DNA of 64,000 bases from Chondrosia reniformis (Eukaryota; Porifera; Demospongiae; Chondrillida; Chondrillidae). The position numbers were made by a program, and so were the translations under genes. Numbering within the stretch: the first letter of the stretch is position 1; every line of letters begins with the position of its first letter. This document shows, one piece after another, positions 1 through 11,700 of the stretch. The notes under the pieces are model-generated. The model made no database searches, was not told the DNA's origin, and saw only the letters and a program-made list of their open reading frames with translations. The stretch spans positions 3,002,001 to 3,066,000 of the forward strand of contig OX359199.1 in assembly GCA_947172415.1 (NCBI GenBank). The letters run 5' to 3'.

Positions 1-1318
1 TCTATGTACTAGTTATATGTACTAGTTGTAGGTTCTAGTATTAGTTATATTAGGTCATAAGTAGGTACTAGTTGTATGTACAAGTACTAGTTATGTTAAC
101 TAGTTGTAGGTACTAGTTATATGTATTAGTTGAATGTAATAGTTGAATGTACTAATTGTATATAATAGTTTTATATACTAGTTGTATGTAGGAGTTGTAT
201 TTATTAGTTATTTGAACTAGTTGTTTATACCAGTTGTATGTTCTAGTTGTATCTACTACTTTTATGCATTAGTTCTATTTACATGTTGTGTGTAAAAGTT
301 GTATGAACTATATAGTTGTATGCACTAGTTGTATGTAGTAGTTGTATTTACTAATTGTTTGTACTAATTTTCTGAACTAGTTGTATGTACTACTATTAGT
401 TATATTTAGTAGTTGTAGGTGCCAATTGTATGTACTAGTTATATGTACTAGTTGTATGTACTGGTTATATGTGTATGTACTAGTTGTATATACAAGTTGT
501 AGGTTCTAGTACTAGTTAAACTAGGTACTCAGTAGGTACTAGTTAAATGTACCAGATTCCATTTGCATGTACCAGTTGTATTTACTAGTTATATGCACTA
601 GTTCAATGTACATGTTGTGTGTAAAAGGTTTATCTACTACTTGTATGAACTAGTTGTACGTAGTAGTTGTATTTACTATTTGTTTGTACTAATTTTTTGT
701 ACCAGTTGTATTTACTAGTTGTATATACTAGTTATCTATAGTAGTTGTAGGTACTAGTTATATTTACTGGTTGATTGTAATAGTGATATCTACTAATTGT
801 ATATAATAGTTGTATATATTAGTTGAAAGTACTAGTTATGTCCTAGTTGTATGTTTACAAATTGTGTGTACTAGTTACTAGTTGTAAGTATGTACTAATT
901 TTATGCACTAGTTCTATGTACATGTTTAATATAATTGAATGTAACAGATGTATGTACCAGTTGTATCTACTAGTTGCATATACTAGTGGTATCTAGTGGT
1001 TCAATGTACTTGTTGCATGACTAGTTTCTAGTTGAACGTATTAATTGTGTGTACTAGGTCTTTGTATTAGTTGTAGTACTATTTGTATGTACTAGTCGTA
1101 TATACTAGTTGTATGTTCTAGTTATATGTACTAGTTGTTTGAACTAGTTTGATGTACTGTTTATATGTACTAGTTATATTTGTATGTTTTAATCAATTGT
1201 ACTCCTTGTATGTATAAGTCGTATGTACACGACTTGAAAGAATTAGTTGTACCAATTGTATACACTAGTTGTTGTACTAGTTGTATGTCCTAGTTATATG
1301 TACATTTTGTATGAACTA

Positions 1319-1622
1319 CCGTAGTTGGGGAAATGTTTGTGTTCAGAAATTTTCGTGGGAAATATTTTCGTGTTAAATATTTTCGTGGTCTGGGTCGCAC
1401 GAGCGATTGTTGCTGCTGTTTCTTCCGACGAAAGTCACCTTTTGGGTCCGGTAAACCGTCCTTGCGCTGCAGGTATCGCAGTAGAGCCTTTTTGGCCGCG
1501 CTCAGCTGTGTTGCATTTACATATACGTAGACTGTACAACGTGTTATTATTCGTTGTTAAAAATATTTCAGGTGATAAATTTTCGTGGTTTGAGCCTACA
1601 ACAAAAATTTTCCGACTTACAG
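1319..1622 (+). mobile_element. 305-bp-type TIR element with TA target duplication, copy 1
   Basis: The element begins CCGTAGTTGGGGAAA and ends as the complement of a related sequence; the clearer ends of the 54155 copy read CTGTAATTCGGGAAATTTTT against CCGTAGTTGGGGAAATTTTT. It is flanked by TA on both sides (1317-1318 and 1623-1624), as in Tc1/mariner/pogo-type DNA transposons. The interior is far more GC-rich than the array and contains repeated ATTTTCGTGG words. Open frames of 125 and 65 codons cross it, but they use two overlapping frames and run into array sequence, so they are not taken as genes. It is a non-autonomous element with no transposase seen. The array flanks match those of the other two copies, so the three are products of segmental duplication, not three insertions. 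Confidence 0.8.
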
Positions 1623-2845
1623 TAGTTGAATGTGTTGGTTGTATGTTCTCGTTACTAGTTTTATGTACTTGTTCTAGTAAATGTACTAGTTGTAAATACT
1701 AGTTGTATGTTCTTGTGGTATGTACTTGTTATATATACTAGGTATATGTACTATTTATTTATGTTATTTGTATGTAATAGTTCTATGTACTAGTTGTATA
1801 TAGTTGTTGTATGTAGAGGTTGTATGTACTAGGTGTATGTCCTAGTTGTATTTACTAGTTTTATGGACTAGTTGTATGTACTATTTTCTAGTTTTTTGTA
1901 CTAATTGTATGTACTAGTTCTATGGATTAATTGTAATACTATTTGTGTGTACAAATTGTATTTACTGTTCGTTTGTACTATTTATTTGTTGTAGTTATAT
2001 GTACTAGTTGTGTGTATTAGGTATATATACTTGTTACTAGTTCCATGAAATAGTAGTAATCACTAGTTGTACGTACTTGCACGAGTTATAATTACTAGTT
2101 GTATGTACTTATTTCATGTAGTAGTTATATGTTCTATATAATTGGATGAACTATTTGTATGTAGTAGTTGTATGTACTAGTGTTAAGTACTAGTTTTATG
2201 TACTAGTTGTATATACTAGTGATATCTACTAGTTGTTTGAACTCGTTTGATGTACTGTTCGTATGTACTAGCTATATGAATATATATGTTCTGATCAAAT
2301 GTACTACTTGTAATTATAAGTCAAATGTACATTACTTGCAAGAATTAGTTGTATGTACCAATTGTATGCACTATTTGTTGTATTAGTTGTATATACTAGT
2401 TGAATGTACTTGTTTATGCACTAATTGTATGTACAAGTTGTATGTGCTAGTTGTATGTACGTTTTGTATGTACTAGGTTTATGTACTATTTTTATTTACT
2501 AGTTATATGTGGATGTCCAGTTATATTTAGTAATTAAGTGTACTAGTTATATGTACTAGTTGTATGTACCAGATGTAACTACTAGCTGCCTGCACTAGTT
2601 GTAGGTGCTAGCTGAATGTACTAGTTGTATGTATTAGTTTTATTTACTCATACAATCACACTATCTACAATATATATGTACAGGTTAGGTACCAGTTCTA
2701 CGTACTAGTTGTTTGCAAATACTAGTTGTACGTAGTGGCTATGTACTAGTTATATTACAATTTGTATGTTTTAGTATTATGTATTCGTTCTATGAACTAG
2801 GTGTATGTACCTTTTGAATGTACCATTTGTATGTACAGGTGTATG

Positions 2846-3025
2846 TATCTTTGTAATGGTTCATCTTTCGACTTCGGGAGCGTCTAGAGACACAGTTTTT
2901 CAACTCTTCTTTCTGCAAAACATTCAACCCTGGGGGTCTTCTTCAGTGACGATGCACCCAAAGTCAAAAGATGAACCTTTACAAAGATAAGTTCGGCGCA
3001 GTTAGAAGAAATCCTTTCTCCATTA
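2846..3025 (-). mobile_element. Short Penelope-type terminal element with 33-bp inverted repeats, copy 1
   Basis: Arms at 2846-2878 and 2957-2989 are near-perfect inverted repeats starting TATCTTTGTAA. Beyond the right arm lies a tail that resembles the 3' tail of the PLE at 61037-62503 (AAGTTCG.CGCAGTTA, then AATCCTT and a CCATTA-like end). On the minus strand the centre reads CACTGAAGAAGACC...GGGTTGAATG, a decayed hammerhead core: the CUGANGA box and stem II are present but the GAAAC box is lost. It encodes no protein. The 61-codon open frame across it is incidental. It is likely a PLE terminal-repeat derivative. Confidence 0.65.
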
Positions 3026-3385
3026 GTGCATGTCCTATTTTTATGTAGTAGTCATATGTGTATGCACTGGTTGTATGTAGTAGTTGTGTGTACTAGTTAT
3101 ATGTACTAGTTGTATGTACCAGTTGTTTGTAATAGTTGCCTGTCCTGGTTGCATGTGTTAGCTGTATGTACTAGTTGTAGACTCTAGTACTAGTTATAGT
3201 AGGTACTTATGAAGGTAATAGTTGTATGTACTAGTTGTTAGTACTACTTTAACGTACTAGTTGTATGTACTAGTTGTATGTACTGGTACTAGTTATATTT
3301 ACTAGTTGTAGGTACTGGTTGTATGTAGTAGTTAGAGGTAGTAGTTGTATGTACTAATTTTACGTACTAGTTGTAAGTATATACT

Positions 3386-3595
3386 AGCTTTATGTACTAG
3401 TTATGCACTAGTTGTATTTACTAGTTTCTTGTTCATGTAGTAGTAGTATGTACTTGTTGTGTGTACTAGTTGTATACACTACTTGTATATACTAGCTTTA
3501 TGTATTAGTTATGCACTAGTTGTATGTACTAGTTTCTTGTTCATGTAGTAGTTGTATGTACTTGTTGTGTGTACTAGTTGTAGTTGTATGTACTT
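3386..3595 (+). repeat. 108-bp direct duplication inside the array
   Basis: The text beginning ATACTAGCTTTATGTA at 3381 recurs at 3489, a period of 108 bases. Each copy carries a run reading TTTCTTGTTCATGTAGTAG. The same two-copy structure with the same 108-base period occurs in inverted orientation near 52411-52620. The doublet therefore predates the large duplication that links these regions. Confidence 0.75.
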
Positions 3596-3721
3596 TTTGT
3601 TTGTAGTACTTGTATGTACTAGTTGTATGTACTAGCACTAGTTATATTTACTAGTTGTAGGTACTGGTTGTAGGTAGTAGTTGGATGTAGTAGATGCATG
3701 TACTAATCATATGTACTAGTT

Positions 3722-4022
3722 TTTTTAATTAATAATAAATAAATAACTAGTGTACAACAAATGAGTTAAAATAGTGAAGTGATGCTATACATTCAAAAGA
3801 AGAATTAAAAAATGCCTAATTGCTCATCTACAAGAGATTATTAATACGTGATGGATTTTGACAGTGTCTTTAAAAAAATCAAAGCTACAAGTCTATATAG
3901 TATTGTCAATGGTTTGTTGAGATGCGTCCCTCAGAGGCAGCAAGAGATATGTCCACCTCACAGATTGGGTGATGTAGAGAGGAACGACTTCCACGGATGC
4001 ACATGATGGCGGACCTAAGTAT
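3722..4022 (-). mobile_element. SINE-like retroposon with 16-bp target site duplication
   Basis: A 301-base non-array sequence is flanked by the identical 16-mer ATCATATGTACTAGTT at 3706-3721 and 4023-4038. Read on the minus strand it ends in an A/T-rich tail with ATTT repeats and a short A run. A long target duplication plus a simple tail is the mark of target-primed reverse transcription by LINE machinery, so a SINE or short LINE remnant is inferred. I could not recognise a clear pol III A box and B box or a known head, and no protein is encoded. The element is absent from the duplicate of this region, so it inserted after the duplication or was lost there. Confidence 0.7.
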
Positions 4023-5973
4023 ATCATATGTACTAGTTGTATGTACTAGTACTAGTAATATTTACTAGTTGTATATACTGGTTGTGTGTAGTAGTTAGAT
4101 GTAGTAGTTGCATGTACTAATTATATGTACATGTTGTATGTACTAGTTTCTAGTTGTATGTACTAGTTGTATGTAGTAGTTGGAAATACTACTTGTATGT
4201 ACTAGTTGTACGAACTAGGTATATGTACTATTTATATATGATAGTTATATGTGTATGTACTAGTTATATGTAGCAGTTGTATGTACTTGTTGTATGTGCT
4301 ATTGTATGTTCTTGTACTATTTTTACTAGGTAATAGGTAGGTATTTGTTGTAGGTTCTAGATAATAGTTATCTGTACTAGTTGTATGTACTATTTGTATG
4401 TACTAGTAATATTTTGAGGCACTAGGTATATGTACTAGTTGCATGTATTAGTTATATATACTAGCTGTATGCACTCGCTGTATGTACTAGTTGTGTGAAC
4501 TATTTATATGTACTACGATTATGGGTATGTACTAGTTATATGTAGTAGGTTTGTGCAATAGTTGTATGTTCAAGTTGTTTCAACTACTTTTTGTAATAGT
4601 TGTATGCACTAGTTGTATGTACTAATTGTATGTACTATTTGTATGTATACACAAGTTGTATGTACTAGCTATGTAATAATTGGATGTCGTAGTTTCTAGG
4701 TTCTGTAGTAGTTGTATATACTAAGTTTATGTACTCATATTAGGTACTTGTTGTTTGTACCAGTTTCAATTTGCATGTACTAGTTGTATGTACTAGTTGT
4801 GTGTAGTAGTTCTATATACTACATGAATGTACCAGTTTTAAATACTAGTTGTATGTGCTAGTTTATGGAACTAGTTGTACGTTTTTGTAACACTAGGAAC
4901 TAGGTAGGTACTAGTTGTATGTATTAGGTAGGTACTAGTTTTAAGTACTAGCTTTATGAACTAGTTGAATGTACTAGTTGTATGTACTAGCTGTATTTAC
5001 TAGTTGCATTTATTAATTATATGTACTTGTTACTAGTTGTTTGAACTAGTTGTATGTACTAGTTGTATGTACTAGTTTTATGAATTAGTTGTATGTTCTA
5101 GTTGTATGTCCTAATTGCATGTACTAGTTGTATGTGTACTATTTATATGTAATAGTTATATGTGTATGAAATAGTTGTATGTGCCAGTTTTATGTACTAG
5201 TTGTAGGTTTTTGTACTAGTTATACTAGCTACTAGGTAGGTACTAGTTTTATGTACTAGGTACTAGTTGTATGTACTAGTTTTTTAAACTAGTTGTATGT
5301 TCTAGTTGTATGTTCTAGTTGTATGTACATAGTTGTATGTAGTAGTTGCATGTACCAGTTGTATGAACTAGTTACTAGTTGTATGAAGTAATTGTACGTA
5401 ATAATTGTAAATACTATTTGTATGTAGTAGTTGTATATAGTAGCTGTATGTACTAATTGCATATGCTACTTGTGTGTACGGGTTGTATGTATATACTAGT
5501 TATATGTACCAGGTATGTACTAGTTGTATGTTCTAGTTGTATGACCTAGTTGTATGTAATAGTTGCGGCTTCTTGTACTCGTTATACTAGGTAATAGGAA
5601 GTTACAACTTGTGTGTACTAGTTGTATGTACTAGTTTTATGAACTAGTTATATGTACCAGGTATGTACTAGTTATATGTCCTAGTTGTTTTCACTAGTTG
5701 TATGTAGTAGCATTGAACTAGTTGTATGTACAAGTTGTTGTTCTGGTATTATGTACCCGTTTTATGAGCTTATTGTAAATACTAGTTTCTAGTTGTATGT
5801 ACTAGTTGTATGAACTATTTATAATTTCTAGGTATATGTGTATGTACTAATTATATGTAGTTGCTGTGTGTACTAGTTATATGTCCCAGTTGTTTTGTAC
5901 TAGTTGTATGAACTAGTTGGATGTACTACTTATATGTACTAGTTACTAGTTGTATGAGCTAGTTTAATGTATA

Positions 5974-6465
5974 AGAGAGTAATAAAATTTTTATACAAAA
6001 ATAGTAGAAGATGTAGGGATGGCACAAAAAGCAAGATAGGGATTTTACACAGTGAATAATTATTTATACATGAAACACAACACCCTTGCTTGTAGGATTC
6101 ATGCATAAATAATTCTTCACTGTTTTACATCCCTTTCCTGTTTCTGTGCTTTTGTGCCATGCCTACATCTACTATGTTTCTAGAAAATGTTTATTATTCT
6201 CTAGTTTCTGTACTTTTATGGAATATAAGCTAGGAATTATATAATAGACCATTTTGGTTTAACAATCCTCGACTGATATGATGTCTTCAAATGGCAAATT
6301 TATTGAAGCCTTGACTCTTGGGCCACAAAAACATCATGCTCAATAATAATGTTATCACTCTTGCTTCTACAAAGGAATACAGCACGGAAAATTTAAGTAT
6401 TTTCGTTCAGAAGTAGCCCGAAAGCTTATTTCATTGTTTAGTAACAGCAGGTGAAGAAGGTGATA
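5974..6465 (+). mobile_element. Composite foldback element, truncated copy 1
   Basis: It starts with the terminal motif AGAGAGTA and then holds a long hairpin at about 5990-6200. The first arm contains ATGTAGGGATGGCAC and the second contains its complement. The unique body follows, with TTATATAATAGACCATTTTGG and GCTTCTACAAAGGAATACAG. The copy is cut off just after the GAAGAAGGTGATAG segment, losing the far terminus. The cut lies at the same point in the inverted copy at 16624-17117, so the truncation predates the inverted duplication. It is non-coding. Confidence 0.75.
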
Positions 6466-7762
6466 GTTAAATGTACTAGTTTTATTTATATCCTAGCTGT
6501 GTTTATTAGTTTCAAGTTGTACGTCCTAGTTTTATGCACTATATGGATGCACTATTTATATGTACTAGTTATATATTTATGTCTTAGTTATATGTAGTAC
6601 GTGTGTGTACTAGTTATAGATCCTAGTTTTATTTACTCGTTCTATGTACTAGTTGTATGTAATAGTTGTATGAACTAGTTGTATCGACTATGTTTATGTA
6701 CTCTTTATATGTACTAGTTATACGTAGTAGGTGTGTGTACTATTTATATCTACTTGTTATATTTTTAAGTATTAGTTATATGTAGTAGGTGTGTGTACTA
6801 GTTATATGTACAAGTTGTGGTATGTACTTAGATACTAGTTGTATGTACTAGTTGAATGTACAAGTTTTATGAACTAGTTGTATGTACTAGTTGCACATAC
6901 TATTTATAATAACTGGATATATGTGTCTGTACTAGTTATATGTAGTAGGTGTGTGTACTAGTTATATGTACTAGTTGTATGTACTAGATACTAGTTGTAT
7001 GTACTAGTTGTAAGTACTAGTTATATGTCCTAGTTGCTTTTACTTGTATGTAGTAGCTATGTTCTACTTGTATATACAAGTTGTACGTTCTAGTATTATG
7101 TACTCGTTCTATGAGCTAGTTGTATATACTAGTTTCTAGTTGTATGTACTAGTTGTATGCACTATATAGGTGCATGTACTAAGTGTATAAACTATTTATT
7201 AGCACCAGTTATATGTGTATATACTAGTTATATGCTTGTGTACTAGTTATCTCTACTAGTTGTATGCACTAGCTGTATGTACTAGTTGTATGAACTATTT
7301 ATAATTTCTAGGTATATGTGTATGTACTAGTCTTATGTCCTAGTTGTTTGTACTAGTATTATGTACTAGTTGTATGTAGTAGTGGTGTGTACTATTTTGA
7401 TGTACTAGTTGCATGTACTAGGTTTATGTGCTAGTACTAGTTATATTTACTAGTTGTAGGGACTAGTTATATACAAGTTGGACACACTACTTTTACGTAT
7501 AAACTAGTTGTATGTAGTAGCTATATACTAGTTGTGTATACAAGTTGTACATTCTAGTATTATGTTCTCGTTCTATGAACTAGTTGTATGTACTAGTTTA
7601 TAGTTGTATGTACTAGTTGTATGAAAAATCTAATATACCATTTTCCTACATGCTATATGCCTATTCTGTAAAAAGAGCCTATAGGGGAACTAAACCTAAA
7701 GAGAGCTTTAGATGAAGATACAGGAGTCTTTTCTTCCTTCTTTTCCCTTCTTTCATCTTCTT

Positions 7763-7821
7763 CTCCACTGGGTCAGACAGTCGTTTCTGGGAATTTCACC
7801 CTTCATCAGTGATCCTGGGAG
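7763..7821 (-). ncRNA. Hammerhead ribozyme of PLE family B, copy 1
   Basis: On the minus strand the core reads CTGATGA, a short stem II with GGG/CCC-type pairing, then GAAAC, a tiny stem III and GTC. Stem I is formed by CTCC/GGAG plus GGATCA/TGACCC separated by an internal loop. In this copy the stem II loop reads GTGAAATT and stem III encloses GACT. Hammerheads with very short stem III are a known feature of Penelope-like elements and would self-cleave the transcript 3' of the GTC. Activity is not shown by sequence alone. Confidence 0.75.
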
Positions 7822-8094
7822 TCTTTGTCTTTTTCTTTATCTTGATCTTCTGTGAATCCTTGGCTCTCTATGCTAAATCTAGGGGCCTTATATACACTAT
7901 TTTGGTGCCAAAAGTTAAATAAGGTGTTAACTAAGACACATGATGAAATTTAATTTTATGAAAGGAATGTAGGTCCAATTAACTTTTATGAATTAATTAT
8001 AAATCTATTAGTAAACTTGCTTGTACAGGTAAAACAGACTCAGCATAACTATAGACAAAAGTAGGACATATTATGTAAGTCTACCCTTAGGTCT

Positions 8095-8798
8095 TCTAGT
8101 AGTAACATTTCTTTGGAGGTGGGGTAACACAATATGGGGTAACACAAGACAGTCCTTAAGCATACTAGCTACTTTTTGCTTATACTTGATTCTAACTAGA
8201 GGCTGCCGGGATAGGAAGGTTTTAAAGGTTGATTTTAGCTTAAAGTATTTGTAACCCTGCTTAATAAGCCTATTGCATTACTGCAAACTTTTAGCCTGAA
8301 AACTGGAGAAGTCACTACATATTCTGGAATACCTAATTAGTTGTGAAATAAAGACGCCATAGGCTGGGGTATTAGGAATATTACTATCTAAATGGGGGAA
8401 GTTCACTATATCAAAGTTAAAGTCCTCTCGCTTATCATATACTTTAGTGATAAATTGATTGTTAGTAATGGTTATATCTAAGTCTAAAAAGGGGGATTTT
8501 TAGGGCTGGTATTTGTCTTTTTAAGAATAAGTTCTTTGGGGTAAATATCACTAATTGACAGTTCAAAATCCTTGTTGTTAATACATAAAAGGTCATCAAT
8601 ATACCTATAAGTATTGGAAAATTTAATAGGTAGGGTGATGTTATCCTTAAGTAGTCCTTTCATAAACTCATACTCATAGGCAAACAGAAAATGATTAGCA
8701 ACTACAGGGGCACAGTCAGTACCCATAGGGATACCTACACATTGCTTAAATACAGAACCGTCTACACATACATAAATGTTGTCAATAAGGTAATTGTA
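8095..8798 (-). pseudogene. Penelope reverse transcriptase fragment (family B)
   Basis: The minus-strand reading at 8726-8484 starts MGTDCAPVVA, the PLE motif equivalent to RT block B/4, and contains FRYIDD-like YRYIDDLL with the catalytic YIDD at about residues 42-45. It continues IYPKELILKK and then hits TAG within a CCCCCTTTTTAG run. A one-base shift restores FLDLDITITNNQF, then VYDKREDFNF and SNIPNTPAYGV, the typical PLE thumb region. Upstream RT blocks are missing because of 5' truncation. No GIY-YIG nuclease follows the RT in this or any other family B copy. It cannot encode a working enzyme. Confidence 0.85.
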
Positions 8799-11700
8799 TT
8801 GTATGTACTAGTTGCATGTACACTTTGTATATACTATATGTATGTACTATTTATAAGTACCAGTTATATGTGTATGGACTAGTTATATGTACTAGTTGTA
8901 TGCCCTAGCTGTAAGTACTAGTTGTATGTACTATATATAATTACTAGGTATATGTGTATTTACTGGGTATATGTAGTAGGTATATGTAATAGTTATTTGA
9001 CCTAGTTGTTTGTTCTAGTTGTATGTACTAGTTGAATGTACTGGTTGCAAGTACTAATTGCATGTTCTAGTCGTGTGTATTATTTGGTATGTACTAGTTG
9101 CATATACTAGTAGCATGTACTAGTTGTATGCACGACTTTTATGTACTAGTCCTAGTTATATTTACTAGTTGTAGATACTAGTTGTATGTAGAAGTTGTAT
9201 GTAGTAGTTGTTTGTTCTAATTGTTTGTACTAGTGGAATGTACTAATTGTATGTAATAGTTATGTACCGGCTGAATGTACTAGTTTTATGTATATACTAG
9301 TCATAAATATTATTTATGTACTAGTTGCATATACAAGTTGTATGTTCTAGTATTATGTTCTCGTTCTATGAACTAGTAGTATGTACTAGTTTCTAGTTGT
9401 GCATACTAGTAGTATGTACTAGTTGTATGTGCTATGTGTATGTACTAGTTGTTGGTTCTTGTACTAGTTATACTAGGTACTAGATAGGTTGTAGTTGTAT
9501 GTACTAGATACTAGTTGCATGTGCTAGTTGTATATACTAGTTTTATGAACTAGTTGTATGCACTATTTATATATCCTAGTTATACGTGCCAGTTATATGT
9601 ACTAGTTGTATGTACTAGTGACTAATTATATGTACTAGTTGTATATACTTGTTGTTTGAACTAGTTGTAGGTTCCAGTGCAAGTTATACTAGGTATTAGG
9701 AAGGAACTAATTTTTTATACTAGTTGTATGTACTATTTTCATACACTAGTTATGTGTATAAGTACTATTCATATGTAGTCGCTATATGTAGTAGTTATAT
9801 GTACTAGTTGTATGTACTAGTTGTATGTACTAGATTCATGTACTATTTATATCGACTAGATATATGTATTAGTTGTATGTGGTAGTTGTATGTACTAGTT
9901 GCATGTTCTATTGGTAGATTCTAATATTAGTTATATTAGGTACTAGGTAGGTACTAGTTGTATGTACTAGATACTAGTTGTATGTACTCGTTATATGGAC
10001 TAGTTGTGTGTAATTGTTGTATGCACTACTTATATGTACTCCTTTTATTTGTATGTACTAGATATATTTACTAGTGGTATGTACTAGTTGTATGTACTAG
10101 ATATATGTAGTAGTTGTGTGAACTAGTTACATGCACTAGTTGTATGTATAAGTTGGATGTAGTAGTTGTATGTAGTAGTTTTATGTACTAGATGTATGTT
10201 CTGGTTGTAGGTTCTAATACTAGTTCTACTAGGTACCAGGGAAGCGCTAGTTTTATGTGCTATATACTAGCTGTACTTACTATTTCTGTGTACTAATTAT
10301 ATGCATTACATGCATGTACAAGTTGTGGGTAATTGTATGTACTAGTTGTATATGCTAGTTGTATTTACTAGAGAATAATTGTATGTACTAGTTGTATGTA
10401 CTTGTTGTTTGAACTAGTTGTAGGTATTAGGGAGGAACTATTTTTGTACTTGTTGTATGGACTATTTTTATGTACTAGTTATGTGTATAAGTACTATTCA
10501 TTTGTAGTAGCTATATGTACTAGTTATATGTACTAGTTGTATGTACTAGTTGTATGTACTAGTTGTATGTACCAGATGCATGTACTATTTATATCGACTA
10601 GATGTATGTATTAGTTGTATGTGGTAGTTGTAAGAACTAGTTGTATGTTCTAATTTGTAGATTCTAATACTAGTTATATTAGCTACTAGGTAGGAACTTG
10701 TTCTATGTACTAGATACTAGTTGTATGTACTAGTTATATGGACTAGTTATGTGTAATTGTTGAATGTTCTACCTATAGGTACTCGTTATATTTGTATGCA
10801 TCAGATATATGTACTAGTTATTTGCACTAGTTGTACGTACTATTTCTATGTACTATTAATATGTGTATGTACCAGGTATATGTACTACTTGTATGTAGTA
10901 GCTGTATGTACTGGTTGCATTTACTAATTGCATGTTCTAGTTGTATGTACTATTACTAGTTATATTTACTCGTTGTAGGTGCTAGTTGTATTTACTAGTT
11001 GTATGTGGTAGTTGTATGTACTAAATTTATATATGTGCTAATTGTATGTATTAGTTGTATGTGGTAGTTGTATGTACTAGTTGTATATATTGGTTGCATG
11101 TGCTAATTGCATGTACTAGTTGTATATACTAGATGCATGTACTATTTATATGTACTAGATGTAGGTACTAGTTGTATATACGAGTTGTGTGTTCTAAATA
11201 TAGGTTCTAAAACTAGTTATACTAGGACCTGGGTAGGCACTGGTTGTTTGTACTAGATACCAGTTGTATGTACTAGTTATATGTACTAGTAATGTGTAAT
11301 TGTTTTATGTACTAGTTGTATGTACCATCTACAAGTACTAGTTGTATGTACCATCTACAAGTACTAGTTGTATGTACTAGTTGTATGTACTGGTTATATG
11401 TATTCATTGTATTTGTATGAACTAGATATTTGTACTAGTTGTACGTACTATTTATATGTGTATGTATCAGTTATATGTACTAGCTGTGTGTACTTGCTGT
11501 ATATACTAATTGCATGTACTAGTTGTATGTACTAATACTAGTTATATTTACTAGTTGTAAGTACTATGTTTGTGTACTAGTTGTATGTCGTAGTTGTATG
11601 TACTAATTTTATGTACTACTTTGTATGTACTAGTTGTATGTACTAGATATGAACCAGTTGTATGTAATAGATATAAACCAGTTGTTTGTACTACCTACGT

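Larger units (their letters stand above)
7624..8798 (-). mobile_element. Penelope-like element family B, 5'-truncated copy
   Basis: The element is flanked by a 7-base duplication TTGTATG (7617-7623 and 8799-8805). On the minus strand it runs from within the reverse transcriptase core, through the RT C-terminal region, to a 3' region of about 450 bases that carries a hammerhead ribozyme. It ends with the complement of AAAAATCTAATATACC. The duplicate array near 15440 has the uninterrupted target, an empty site. It is nearly identical over its length to 27511-29275. The coding part is broken, so the element is dead. Confidence 0.85.
1..10100 (-). repeat. Left arm of large imperfect inverted duplication (partner about 14450-21115)
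   Basis: Reading this segment backwards reproduces about 14450-21115 in order. Shared landmarks are the array text near 31 versus 21060, the stretch near 530 versus 20420, the TIR element at 1319 versus 19284, the array near 4700 versus 18290, the array near 5200 versus 17760, the truncated foldback element at 5974 versus 16624, the region near 7560 versus 15470, and the region near 9280 versus 14960. The right arm lacks the SINE-like insertion at 3722 and the PLE at 7624. Arm ends are approximate. The spacer of about 4.3 kb contains the strand switch. Confidence 0.85.

Noticed and set aside
1325-1702. 125-codon frame across the TIR element (and equivalents at 19204-19582 and 54119-54488)
   Set aside because: It uses the GC-rich element interior, overlaps frames in other phases, and runs out into array. 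Copies keep the DNA by duplication, not by coding constraint.
3722-4022. tRNA gene or tRNA-derived head in the SINE-like element
   Set aside because: No A-box/B-box pair at proper spacing or cloverleaf could be drawn.
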